Source of the DNA: Chitinophaga oryzae
GTDB taxonomy: Bacteria; Bacteroidota; Bacteroidia; Chitinophagales; Chitinophagaceae
DNA length: 64,000 nt
Assembly: GCF_012516375.2 (NCBI RefSeq)
Contig: NZ_CP051204.2
Coordinates: 8,169,501 to 8,233,500, forward strand
Direction of reading: 5' to 3'
Position numbers and translations under genes: made by a program. Below are positions 8,242 to 16,665 of the stretch, one piece after another; the first letter of the stretch is position 1; every line of letters starts with the position of its first letter. A model generated the notes under the pieces. That model searched no databases, was not told where the DNA came from, and saw nothing but the letters and a program-made list of their open reading frames with translations.

Positions 8242-9108
8242 TTAAAATCTACAGTTGTAAGAAGTGAACAATATACTAATCGTGAGCTCTATGGTCAGAA
8301 ACTGGTCCTTGTCGCGGCTGTTGCCCCGCTGGCGCCCCGTTACGCCCAAACGCTCGCCGGTGGCGTATGACCGGTCCTGTAACAGGTAGGCCACACTGGC
8401 CTTGTCGCCTGCCAATGCCGGAAATGCCCCCGGTCCGGCGTAGGTGGTACTTACATCATCGAGATAGTCCGTCTGCGTAAACCGGTACAACGCTTCCAGG
8501 CCCACATTCACTTTTTTTGAAATATTATATTTAAAGCCGCCGCCGATCACGAAGGCGTAAGAAACAAGGCTGTAGGGCTTCCGGTCGGGATACAGGGCTG
8601 TTCCCTGCCCTTCCGTGCGCAGGGGCTGTAATTTGTATTTGACCCCGTCCAGGTAGGCGTAAGGGTTAAAATGGAAGATACTGGCGCCGCCGGACAAATA
8701 CGGGGAAAAACGATGGTCCAGGCTGCCGGGTTCAAACTTAAAAAAATTAAAATCGCCCTGCAGGGCCAGCTCGAATACATCCGTATTAAAACTCAGGTTC
8801 CTGCGGCGTTCAAATTCATTTTTATTATATGCGTCTGAGTAGCCCAATTGCATAAAACGGCCATGGGCCCGTACGCCCACGTACTCATTGAGGTATTTAC
8901 GGTAGTAAATGCCGACTGCCGGCTTGATGGTGTTCAAGGCCCCCCTGGTGTTCAAATCCCCGAAATATTGCGCCCCTCCGACCGATATTCCCAGCTCACC
9001 CACATATTCCAGTTCATTTTGCGCCTTCGCCTCGCCGGCCAGCAAACAGGCCGCCGCCAACAGGAACGATAGCACGAAGTTCTTAGGATATAAAAAAGGT
9101 TTCAGCAT
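8242..9108 (-). CDS. porG: DUF6089 outer-membrane protein, PorG-like (type IX secretion)
   Basis: A 288-residue protein with a signal peptide (ends GEAKAQ) and alternating strands typical of a small outer-membrane barrel: ELGISVGGAQYFGDLN near the N-terminus, GVRAHGRFMQLGYSD, then a final strand LTIELTISILF. The YFGDLN segment marks the DUF6089 family, which includes PorG of the type IX secretion system. As I recall, porG in Porphyromonas is also followed by uppS, bamA and two ompH genes, and the same order here supports the name. The last residues (TSYNCRF) extend past the usual aromatic end. Confidence 0.8.
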   Translation of the reverse strand: MLKPFLYPKNFVLSFLLAAACLLAGEAKAQNELEYVGELGISVGGAQYFGDLNTRGALNTIKPAVGIYYRKYLNEYVGVRAHGRFMQLGYSDAYNKNEFERRRNLSFNTDVFELALQGDFNFFKFEPGSLDHRFSPYLSGGASIFHFNPYAYLDGVKYKLQPLRTEGQGTALYPDRKPYSLVSYAFVIGGGFKYNISKKVNVGLEALYRFTQTDYLDDVSTTYAGPGAFPALAGDKASVAYLLQDRSYATGERLGVTGRQRGNSRDKDQFLTIELTISILFTSYNCRF

Positions 9109-9277
9109 AAATCAGTTCTACTTAAACGCAATAATGCCGGATTTATTTAATGTGTGACTGGTCATTTATGCTACAGCTTCCTTACCAACCTTCTTCACAG
9201 GCATAACTGAATTTACAATCAGCAGGCAATACATTTGTAAATGTAGGAATATATTTAACAAATATTATAACCCACAC

Positions 9278-10168
9278 TCATATTTTGATCCGGTTCCGGG
9301 CGTCGATACCCCAGAGCAGTTTATTGCGGAGGGTATGCAGGAAATTACTTTCATCGAGCCGTAACAGGCTGATTTTAAACTTTTCTTTTTTGACAGCCAG
9401 CTGCACAGAGCTGTCGATGGTTTCCATCCGGCTGTCCAGCGTACACAGGAACTGGTCACTCCGGCCTTCTACTTCAAAGGAAATAACGCTTTCATTGGGA
9501 ACGATGATCGGGCGCACGTTGAGGTTGTGCGGCGCCACCGGGGTGATCACGAAATTACCCGCATCCGGGAAGACGATGGGACCGCCGCAGCTCAGGGAAT
9601 ACCCGGTAGATCCTGTCGGTGTGGACACAATCAGCCCGTCTGCCCAGTAGGTGTTGAGAAACTCGCCGTTCAGGTAAGTGTGGATCTTCACCATCGCGGA
9701 GGTATCTTTCTTATGTATGGTAAATTCGTTTAATGCATATGGAATATCGCCGAACAGGGGCACATTGGCGTCGAGATGAATGAGCGACCGCTGGTCTACC
9801 ATGTAGGTACGGTCCAGCAGGGCCTGTACCAGCGCATGGATCTCATCTTTACCGATGCTGGCCAGGAAGCCCAGCCGCCCGAAATTGATCCCGATAACGG
9901 GGATATTGGTATCCCGGACATAACATACGGTGTCCAGCAGGGTGCCATCGCCGCCGAGGCTCATCAGGAAGTCTATTTTTCCCGGCAGGTCTTCCGCACA
10001 GGAAAACAGGGCAGGATCCTTTTCAAAAGGAATATACTGTACCAGGATGCGGTAAAACGGTTCGTAAAAAGTAGCGGAAATCTCCGCGCGTTGTAATTCA
10101 TCCAGCAACAACCGGATATTGGCTATGTCTTCTGAAATAAATCCCCTGCTATAAAGAGCAACCTGCAT
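9278..10168 (-). CDS. nadK: NAD kinase
   Basis: A 296-residue ATP-NAD kinase that makes NADP from NAD. The GGDGT motif (about residues 72-76) binds the phosphate donor; ALNEFTIHK and LIVSTPTGSTGYSLSCGGPIV are the NAD-binding and conserved C-terminal segments. Length and start (MQVALYSRGF) are normal. Upstream lies a word-type repeat region rather than an obvious promoter. Confidence 0.96.
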   Translation of the reverse strand: MQVALYSRGFISEDIANIRLLLDELQRAEISATFYEPFYRILVQYIPFEKDPALFSCAEDLPGKIDFLMSLGGDGTLLDTVCYVRDTNIPVIGINFGRLGFLASIGKDEIHALVQALLDRTYMVDQRSLIHLDANVPLFGDIPYALNEFTIHKKDTSAMVKIHTYLNGEFLNTYWADGLIVSTPTGSTGYSLSCGGPIVFPDAGNFVITPVAPHNLNVRPIIVPNESVISFEVEGRSDQFLCTLDSRMETIDSSVQLAVKKEKFKISLLRLDESNFLHTLRNKLLWGIDARNRIKI

Positions 10169-10288
10169 ATTAAATTACGAATTACAAATTACGAATTACG
10201 AATTACAACCCCACTTGTTGCCCATTACGGAGTACAGATGAATTACGAATTCCTCATTCGTAATTCGTAATCCGTCATTCGTAATTGA
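10169..10288 (+). repeat. Intergenic word repeat, ATTACGAATT family
   Basis: Almost the whole gap between nadK and the next gene is made of reiterated ATTACGAATT-type words in one orientation on the left (10174-10206) and the complement (ATTCGTAATTCGTAAT) on the right (10255-10286), so the two halves can fold back on each other. A short unrelated spacer separates them. The same words recur at 27753-27862. No transposase is nearby. Confidence 0.8.
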
Positions 10289-10289
10289 C

Positions 10290-11729
10290 TTACATATCTA
10301 CACTGGTGTGCAAAAATAGTCCTTTTTGCCCTAACTGATTAACGCTGTACTCTATACGCAGACAGGTGTCATAGAAGGAAACGATATCGATGCCAATGCC
10401 GCCGGTATACAGAAAGCGGTTATTCAGGAAGCCGTTGCCCGGAAATTTGCTGTAGGCGTAGGCTGCATCGCCATAGGTTTTGGCAAAGATCCGGAAAGGC
10501 ACGCTATTGAATTTCTTCGGGACGAGGGGCAGCTTGATTTTAAAAGACACCAGCTCCTGGCGTAAAGTGGATTTCAGAATAGCGAAACTGGTGCCGTCTA
10601 TCACATAATACTCCAATCCGCGCAGGTAGTCTTCCGCATAGCCCAGCGCCTGTTGGTTGATATAGGGCTGATCGGCGGAAAATTTCACCTGTCCGCGCAT
10701 GCCCAGCGCCAGGTAGGTTTTGCGGCGCAACTGCCAGTATTTGGTATAATTGAGCCGGAAACGGACGTCATCGATATCGCTGAGCGGACCGATGCCCCGT
10801 TTGGCCACCTCGCCCATGACGCTCACGCCTTTCAGCGGGTATATCCAGCTGTCTGCTTTGATATAGGTAAACCGGTAGGCCAGGTCCAGGTAGCGTACGC
10901 TGGTGCGCCCTTTTCCCAGGTAATCCGGGTTGATGATGGCCACTGAGTCCGCCACTTTTTCGTAGTTATAGTTGAGAAACACCTGGTGGCGGGCGTTGAT
11001 GGCTTTGCGATAGCTGTAGCGCAGGCCAACTACGTAGGCCTGCCGCAGGTATTCGTCGTCTTTTTTGAAAAACTGCTGTTTGTTATTGCTGGTGAAATTG
11101 TTTACCTCACGGTTACGGCTATATGAAAACAGGATGCCCAGTCCGTGGCGGAAACTTTTATCGATATAGGGCAGGTTATAGGCGAGGGCGATCTTCTGTG
11201 TATAACCGAACTGCAGGGTGGCGTCCAGTCCGTCATTGCGGCCGGTCAGGTTTTCCTGGGTGCCTTTCACGCCGAAGTTGAGGCGGTTCAGTTTATGTCC
11301 TTTTTCCACCCACCACTGGTTGAAGTTGCGGTCGGCGAGTTTAAAAATGGGAAAAGCAAAGGTGTACCACCGCTCCCATACTTCAAACACCAGATCGGCG
11401 CTGTTGCCGTCCCAGTTTTTGACGTTGGCGGTGACATTCAGGAAGAGAGAAGTATTCAGTAGCTGTTTGCGGCGTTCTTCCAGCGTTTCCGCCAGATCTT
11501 TCAGGTAGATGGTATCTCCCGGCACAGTACTGATTTCCCTGAGAATGATGGAGGTACGGGTTTTCTTGTTACCAATAATAGCAATATTACGGACAACCAG
11601 GTAGCCGGAATCCTGCACCAGCGCTGTAACAGCCTCTCCTTCCCCCTCTATCCGGCCTGCGGCCGTGCCGGATAATCCGATGCCGAGCAGGCATACGATT
11701 CCCAGCAAGTAATAACAGCATCTCAGCAT
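10290..11729 (-). CDS. BamA/TamA-like outer-membrane barrel protein with one POTRA domain
   Basis: A 479-residue protein with a signal peptide, one clear POTRA-like domain at about residues 45-125 (VRNIAIIGNKKTRTSIILREI ... LFLNVTANV) and a barrel of about 340 residues. This is far shorter than BamA (915 residues here) and resembles the small Omp85-like proteins common in Bacteroidota. Such proteins are thought to assist surface or outer-membrane protein assembly, but the client is unknown. It lies between the CBS protein and nadK on the same strand. Confidence 0.8.
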   Translation of the reverse strand: MLRCCYYLLGIVCLLGIGLSGTAAGRIEGEGEAVTALVQDSGYLVVRNIAIIGNKKTRTSIILREISTVPGDTIYLKDLAETLEERRKQLLNTSLFLNVTANVKNWDGNSADLVFEVWERWYTFAFPIFKLADRNFNQWWVEKGHKLNRLNFGVKGTQENLTGRNDGLDATLQFGYTQKIALAYNLPYIDKSFRHGLGILFSYSRNREVNNFTSNNKQQFFKKDDEYLRQAYVVGLRYSYRKAINARHQVFLNYNYEKVADSVAIINPDYLGKGRTSVRYLDLAYRFTYIKADSWIYPLKGVSVMGEVAKRGIGPLSDIDDVRFRLNYTKYWQLRRKTYLALGMRGQVKFSADQPYINQQALGYAEDYLRGLEYYVIDGTSFAILKSTLRQELVSFKIKLPLVPKKFNSVPFRIFAKTYGDAAYAYSKFPGNGFLNNRFLYTGGIGIDIVSFYDTCLRIEYSVNQLGQKGLFLHTSVDM

Positions 11730-11843
11730 TGTAGGCTCTCTGATTTAGCGTCTTCTAAAGTTATTTAAATGTGTGTCGCTATCATGGAAGATAACGAACC
11801 CTATCAAATTAATCAAATAACCGGAAATTTAATGCGGTGAGCC

Positions 11844-12503
11844 TTACATGCTGATATAATTCATCAGCAGGTCGTAGTTCTTTTTGAGCAGGTCTTCCTC
11901 CTGTTCTTCAGAATAGATGTATTTGATGGTGTAATTAAACCGCTCATAGGTAGCTACAAGGGAATGCAGTTCCTGGCGGTTGGTTTTCAGCAGTACTTCC
12001 AGTTTACCGGACGGATCGGTCAACGTATTTACGCTGAGCAGGGTTACATCGTTTGATTCTGCGATACGGGCGATTTCGCTGAGGCTGTAGTCCCGGGGCT
12101 CCATTTCCAGCGCCAGGATGCCGCCGGCTTCCTTGGCGCCGTTGTATTGGGCCAGGGCTGCCAGCAGGTTATCTTTTGTAATAATGCCCAGGTAGTCATT
12201 TTCTTTGGTAATGACGGGCAGTACAGACAATTTGAATTCGTGAAACAACTTCAGCGCCTCAAAGAGATGGGCTCCTTCCTGGATGGCCGTACGGTTGGCG
12301 CCGTTGTAGTGTATGGACTCCAGCTTTATTTCCGGCTCTTCCAGGTCCATGATCTGATCTTCCTCCACCAGCGCCATGTACTTATTTTCCACTACCATCG
12401 GCAATTGCGTGAGATGATATTCATTCATCAGGCGCAATGCCTTGGCACCTGCATCCGAAGGCTGCAGAATTGGCACGGTGGATATGAGTTCTCTGGCGGT
12501 CAT
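11844..12503 (-). CDS. CBS domain protein
   Basis: A 219-residue soluble protein. Two CBS motifs span about residues 1-125 (MTARELISTVPILQPSDAG ... LPMVVENKYMALVEE, then LPVITKENDYLGIITKDNLLAAL). The C-terminal part (about 130-219) looks like an ACT-type regulatory fold (YSLSEIARIAESNDVTLLSV). CBS pairs bind adenosine nucleotides and act as energy sensors. In Bacteroidota this gene often lies near nadK, as here, but its partner is not known. Confidence 0.8.
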   Translation of the reverse strand: MTARELISTVPILQPSDAGAKALRLMNEYHLTQLPMVVENKYMALVEEDQIMDLEEPEIKLESIHYNGANRTAIQEGAHLFEALKLFHEFKLSVLPVITKENDYLGIITKDNLLAALAQYNGAKEAGGILALEMEPRDYSLSEIARIAESNDVTLLSVNTLTDPSGKLEVLLKTNRQELHSLVATYERFNYTIKYIYSEEQEEDLLKKNYDLLMNYISM

Positions 12504-12618
12504 TTTCGTGTATTCTTACACAATAATAACAAAGAATCTTCCAACAAAAAAGAAATTACGCGCACAGGCTACCAGCCGCTCCTGCAGAGGGCGGTATAAT
12601 GGCGTTTGCAGCTAAGTT

Positions 12619-13395
12619 TCAGGCAGTTGGCTTTGTTTTCAGTCTTTCCAGGAAAGCATGCAGGATCTTGTTGAATTCATCGGGCACTTCCATCATCGGG
12701 GCGTGGCCGCATTTGTCAATGAATTCCAGTTCAGAATTAGGTATAAGTTTTTGGAACTCTTCGCCTACCATAGGTGGTGTTACGGTATCGTTACGGCCCC
12801 AGATCAACAGTGTAGGTTGTTGTATGTCCTTCAGTTCATCGCCCAGGTTATGCCGGATAGCTGACTTGGCGAGGGTAATGATCTTGATCACTTTCAGACG
12901 GTTGTTCACAATTTCGAACATCTCGTCTACCAGCTCTTTGGTAGCGATCTTGGGATCATAGAAGGTTAGTTCTGCTTTTTTACGGATGTATTCGTAGTCT
13001 CCTCTCTTAGGATAGGTTTCTCCCATGCCGTTTTCAAACAGGCCGGAACTACCGGTGAGTATCAGGGACTTAACCGGTGCTTCAGGGTGTTTCAGCAGGT
13101 ATACCAGCGCCACGTGGCCGCCGAGGGAATTGCCCAGCAGGTGTATGTTCTGATAGCCTCTGGCCTCTATAAACTTATGCACAAACTTCGCCAGTCCGCC
13201 AACAGACGTTTCCAGGATGTTTAAATCATACAGGGGTAACATGGGTATCACAACCTTGTTATACTGCCGGAAATACTCGATCATGTGCGAGAAATTGCTC
13301 AAAGCACCAAAAAGTCCATGCAATAATACCAGTGGTTCTCCTTCTCCTTCTTCTATGAAATTAAACTTGCCCTGTGTTTTGATTTCGTAATCCAT
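12619..13395 (-). CDS. Alpha/beta hydrolase
   Basis: A 258-residue alpha/beta hydrolase. The oxyanion segment is LLHGLFGA, the nucleophile elbow GNSLGGH, and the acid and histidine fit GRNDTVTPP and KCGHAPMMEVP, so the triad is complete. ATG at 13395 is preferred to the TTG two codons earlier. No signal peptide is present. The substrate cannot be told; the family covers esterases, lipases and C-C hydrolases. Confidence 0.87.
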   Translation of the reverse strand: MDYEIKTQGKFNFIEEGEGEPLVLLHGLFGALSNFSHMIEYFRQYNKVVIPMLPLYDLNILETSVGGLAKFVHKFIEARGYQNIHLLGNSLGGHVALVYLLKHPEAPVKSLILTGSSGLFENGMGETYPKRGDYEYIRKKAELTFYDPKIATKELVDEMFEIVNNRLKVIKIITLAKSAIRHNLGDELKDIQQPTLLIWGRNDTVTPPMVGEEFQKLIPNSELEFIDKCGHAPMMEVPDEFNKILHAFLERLKTKPTA

Positions 13396-13455
13396 TGCCA
13401 AATCTTGAAAGTCAATTTTACGCTAAAATAATTCTTTTTATTAATCTAAATACTG

Positions 13456-13998
13456 TCAGGCCGGTTGCAACTGCCGGGCAGCTTTATCAAAAAAGTCCTG
13501 TAACTGGGAGAAAATGTCTTTAAAAACAGGTATCCAGTCACCCATATGGTCCAGTACCCAGGGGCCTATAGGTTCAATATAAGGATATACTACAGATTGC
13601 AATTTGGTTTCCGGGCTCAGCAGGTATATCTGGTTGGCCATCCACAACACCACACTGTAAATAATCGTGAAGATAAGGGCATATAACAGGATACCGCCCA
13701 GCCGGTTCAGCCATCCCATCATGACCATTTCCACCAGCTTCTGCAGGGCGCCTGCGCCCAGCCGTACCAGCAATACCACTCCCACAAAAAGACAAACGAA
13801 GCAAAGTACGGGGACCCAGCGGGAATGGACATCCCATCGTTGCTGGACCTGCAGGGCCGTCACTGCGGAAAGTTTAAGGGCTACCGCCATACCCAGCGTT
13901 ACGGCCACCAGCGAAAATACCGCCACTATCAGTCCACGGGTATACCCCTTGTACAGGGCAAACACCATGATAATGGCAAAAACGATATCAATCGACAA
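13456..13998 (-). CDS. CvpA family membrane protein
   Basis: A 180-residue inner-membrane protein with four hydrophobic segments (about residues 2-25, 28-50, 60-85 and 100-125) and the CvpA start pattern (DIVFAIIMVFALYKGYTRGL). CvpA is linked to colicin V production and bile or envelope stress in enterobacteria; its biochemical role is unclear. TTG at 13998 appears to be the start, since no ATG or GTG lies before the first membrane segment. Confidence 0.8.
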   Translation of the reverse strand: MSIDIVFAIIMVFALYKGYTRGLIVAVFSLVAVTLGMAVALKLSAVTALQVQQRWDVHSRWVPVLCFVCLFVGVVLLVRLGAGALQKLVEMVMMGWLNRLGGILLYALIFTIIYSVVLWMANQIYLLSPETKLQSVVYPYIEPIGPWVLDHMGDWIPVFKDIFSQLQDFFDKAARQLQPA

Positions 13999-14003
13999 TA
14001 GTT

Positions 14004-14120
14004 ATGATTTACGATTTTTTGATTTACGGATTTTGGAATTTATTGAGCGATTTTACCAACTACCGGTGATTAAACATCCTTCAAATCGCCAAATTTCAAA
14101 ATCCGTAAATCAAAAAATCC
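14004..14120 (+). repeat. Intergenic inverted repeat, GATTTACGGATTTT family
   Basis: The left arm (14006-14040) reads GATTTACGATTTTTTGATTT and on; the right arm (about 14088-14117) is its complement (AAAATCCGTAAATCAAAAAA). The left arm has an additional GATTTAC word at its outer end. It fills the gap between the CvpA and YqeY genes. Relatives lie at 19873, 21926 and 52919. Confidence 0.8.
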
Positions 14121-14570
14121 TTATTTAAGGAGTTCTTTCACCATTGCGGAAATAGCCTTTCCGTCGGCTTTACCGGCCAGTTGTTTGGTGGCCGCTCCCA
14201 TCACCTTGCCCATATCGGCAGGGGAAGCGGCGCCTACAGACGCAATGATGCCTGTCAGGGCAACTCTCAATTCCTCTTCGGTCATTTGTTTGGGCAGGAA
14301 ACGCTCAATTACTTCCAGCTCCTCTTCTTCCTTCTTCGCCAGGTCCTCACGGTTCTGCTGACGGAAAATTTCGAGGGAATCTTTCCGTTGTTTGGCCAGT
14401 TTCTGTAACAGCTTGCTTTCATCGGCTTCGGTCAGCTCGCCGGTGCTGCCTTCTGCTGTTTTAGCCAGCAGGATGGCCGCCTTGATGGCGCGCAGCGCAC
14501 GCAGGTCTGCTTCTTTCTTGCCCAGCATCGCCGTTTTGATCTCGGCGTTGATGTTTGTTTCTAATGACAT
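14121..14570 (-). CDS. GatB/YqeY domain protein
   Basis: A 149-residue YqeY-family protein: a helical N-terminal half (DLRALRAIKAAILLAK) and the GatB-tail-like C-terminal half (PADMGKVMGAATKQLAGKADGKAIS). The tail matches the tRNA-binding part of GatB, so a role with tRNA or amidotransferase has been proposed, but the function is not established. Length is normal for the family. It lies 32 bases after gldC on the same strand. Confidence 0.88.
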   Translation of the reverse strand: MSLETNINAEIKTAMLGKKEADLRALRAIKAAILLAKTAEGSTGELTEADESKLLQKLAKQRKDSLEIFRQQNREDLAKKEEEELEVIERFLPKQMTEEELRVALTGIIASVGAASPADMGKVMGAATKQLAGKADGKAISAMVKELLK

Positions 14571-14602
14571 ATGTGGTTACGTTTAATGGATAATCTGGTC
14601 GA

Positions 14603-14947
14603 TTATTTGGTTTCTGCCGCTTGTTTTTCCTGGAATTTTTTGAAGAAGTCCCGCGCGAAGGCTTTCATTTCATCGCCCTGGTCACGGTACTGGGTGGCCC
14701 GCACATACGTGTCGGCCATGGTCATCATGGTCTGGAAGAAGAAATCAGCCATCTCGTCTACCATCATGTCTTTGGTCCACAGGTCAATCCGCAGGGCGGC
14801 TTTTTCCGCCGGGTCCCAGAAAGAAACCATCATGGCTTTCGCCTTGATCATCCGTTCTTCCTTACTGTCAGTGGCGCTCCACTCAATCGTTTCCGGCACT
14901 TTATTTTCGTCCAGACCCACCTGGATCTGTATGTTTTTCTTACTCAT
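14603..14947 (-). CDS. gldC: Gliding motility protein GldC
   Basis: A 114-residue soluble protein with the GldC pattern: IQIQVGLDENKVPETIEWSA, then MMVSFWDP, LRIDLWTKDMMVDEMADFF and AFARDFFKKFQE. In gliding Bacteroidota GldC supports cell movement along with the type IX secretion machinery; its exact action is unknown. GldC homologues also occur in non-gliding species. A -7 box lies 17 bases before the start. Confidence 0.9.
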   Translation of the reverse strand: MSKKNIQIQVGLDENKVPETIEWSATDSKEERMIKAKAMMVSFWDPAEKAALRIDLWTKDMMVDEMADFFFQTMMTMADTYVRATQYRDQGDEMKAFARDFFKKFQEKQAAETK

Positions 14948-14964
14948 GTTTTTCTATTAAAGCG

Positions 14965-14972
14965 CAAAAATA
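14965..14972 (-). promoter_or_regulatory. -7 box for gldC
   Basis: The minus strand reads TATTTTTG, a perfect TAnnTTTG, ending 17 bases before the gldC ATG. Confidence 0.55.
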
Positions 14973-15002
14973 ACTAATCATTCAGGATTTTGACATCCGG
15001 CT

Positions 15003-16115
15003 TTATTTTAACAGGCCGGCCAGTGCTGCTCCGGCAGCCTCCCAGCTGCTTCCCGGCCTTACCGGTGGCTCCATGGCCAGCAACCGGCTGCGCAACTGCT
15101 CGTCCTTATACAGCAGGCTCATTTTCTCCGACAGGTCATCGATATTGGCAGGATCGGTATATAGTACCGTTTCTCCGCCAGCTTCCCGGGCCGCCACGCT
15201 CTCCAGCGCGATCACTGGCACCTGGCACTGCCGGGCCATATACAAGGGCAACGGCAGCCCGTCGAAACGGGTGGGGTATATCAGCGCGTAAGCGCCTCCA
15301 ATGGCCGACGCCAGCTCCTCCATCGTCAGGTTTTCCTTCCATACCACGTCATGCCGGAACTTAAAGGACTCCAGCGCCTTCACGATCTCCGCGCCTTCAG
15401 GGGCCAGGTTGCCGGCCAGCACCAGTTTCAGGTTGGTGCGCTGCCGCTTCTTCAGGGCGGAAAAAGCTTTGAACACCGGCATCATATTGTTGCGCGGATG
15501 AATACTGCCCGTCACCAGAAAATATTCCACGCCTCCGGACCATTTCTTTTTGGCAGCCTCCCTGTCGTCCCATTCCAGCGGTCGGAAAACGCTGCTGACG
15601 GCCGGTTCCAGCTGCACCACCTTACCGGCGGCGGCGGGAGCATAACGCAGCAGCTCCTCTTTGGCGGTGGCCGACAACACGGCTACCCTGCCGGCCCTGT
15701 CCAGGTAACGGGTAATGTGTTTCTTCAGCGACTCCTGTTCCCCGGTGGATTGCAGGCCGGCATCCTTCAGGAACGACAGGTCCCTTAACAGGATCAGCGC
15801 CGGCACTTTGCTGCGCAACGGCAGGGTGCCGTCCAGCCCAATGTACCACTGCGCGCCCCCGGCTTTCATGGCACGCGGCAACTGCCATTCGCGCCACCAG
15901 TAACGGTGCCATCGCTTACCTCCTTTCAGCGGCAGCACCACCGGAGTAACATTGGCCGGAAAACTAAGGTGCGCGGGTATCTCCCCATCAAAATAAAAAG
16001 TAAAACGGTGCTCCGGCTGTTGCCGGCAGAGGGCGAATATGATCTCAGTTGCCACCTGTCCGGCATCTGCAGGCAGGTCTTTTCTCAGGCAGGCGGCATT
16101 AACAGCAATTTGCAT
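15003..16115 (-). CDS. Glycosyltransferase family 4-type protein
   Basis: A 370-residue GT-B glycosyltransferase. The N-terminal domain begins MQIAVNAACLRKDL. The donor-binding C-terminal domain has FLVTGSIHPRNNM, LKLVLAGNLAPEG and ALIYPTRFDGLPLPLYMA; the last holds the position of the usual E/DGxGLPxxE signature, with LYMARQ in place of the common Glu. ATG at 16115 is preferred to GTG four codons earlier. The acceptor and sugar are unknown. It lies alone between gldC and a small lipoprotein, so it does not sit in a polysaccharide cluster. Confidence 0.85.
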   Translation of the reverse strand: MQIAVNAACLRKDLPADAGQVATEIIFALCRQQPEHRFTFYFDGEIPAHLSFPANVTPVVLPLKGGKRWHRYWWREWQLPRAMKAGGAQWYIGLDGTLPLRSKVPALILLRDLSFLKDAGLQSTGEQESLKKHITRYLDRAGRVAVLSATAKEELLRYAPAAAGKVVQLEPAVSSVFRPLEWDDREAAKKKWSGGVEYFLVTGSIHPRNNMMPVFKAFSALKKRQRTNLKLVLAGNLAPEGAEIVKALESFKFRHDVVWKENLTMEELASAIGGAYALIYPTRFDGLPLPLYMARQCQVPVIALESVAAREAGGETVLYTDPANIDDLSEKMSLLYKDEQLRSRLLAMEPPVRPGSSWEAAGAALAGLLK

Positions 16116-16182
16116 AGTCGTTTTCACTTGATGTGACAGCCTGCAAACCTACATTATTTTGTTTTGCCGCAAGACGGATAAT

Positions 16183-16617
16183 TTAGGAGCCGGACTTATT
16201 GGTAATCAGGAATTCCAGCGGAGTAGCGATATTGGCGGTATTACCCAGCGATGCCAGGGTAACGGTTACCTTATAGGTTTTTACTTCCTTCAGATGTTTC
16301 AGCGTAATATTGACCACATTACCCGTTGCGTTGGGAACATCGTCCTGCGCCAGCGGGATACCTCCGGGGTCTGTCACCACGTTGAGCGTTACTTTCACCC
16401 CTTTGTCCGGTACTTTGGAGGTCACTTTCACCTGGAAGGTGAAGGTACTGTCCATAGCTACATTGGCTTTACCGGCCACTACGCCGGCCAGCTCCACCTG
16501 AAGGGCCTCCTCCTGCGTCACAGGCGCAGGGTCCCCGCTCTTTTTATTTTTTTTGCAGGCAGCCAGTGCGATCAGGGCACCTATCAGCAGTATGGATAAA
16601 TAGTTTTTTAAAGACAT
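16183..16617 (-). CDS. Small predicted lipoprotein of unknown function
   Basis: A 144-residue protein. ATG at 16617 starts directly with a lipoprotein signal (MSLKNYLSILLIGALIALAAC), with Cys followed by KKNKK, so it should be lipid-anchored. The mature part has strands resembling an Ig-like or cadherin-like fold (TFTFQVKVTSKVPDKGVKVT, YKVTVTLASLG). I recognise no family. It may be a cell-surface accessory protein. Confidence 0.65.
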   Translation of the reverse strand: MSLKNYLSILLIGALIALAACKKNKKSGDPAPVTQEEALQVELAGVVAGKANVAMDSTFTFQVKVTSKVPDKGVKVTLNVVTDPGGIPLAQDDVPNATGNVVNITLKHLKEVKTYKVTVTLASLGNTANIATPLEFLITNKSGS

Positions 16618-16665
16618 GGCAACAGGGTATGTAAGCAATAAAATTATATTTTTTCCTTATGTAAA

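Noticed and set aside
10169..10288. CRISPR array or tandem-repeat locus
   Set aside because: The words are 7-13 bases, not 28-36, no regular spacers occur and no cas gene is near. The layout is an inverted repeat.
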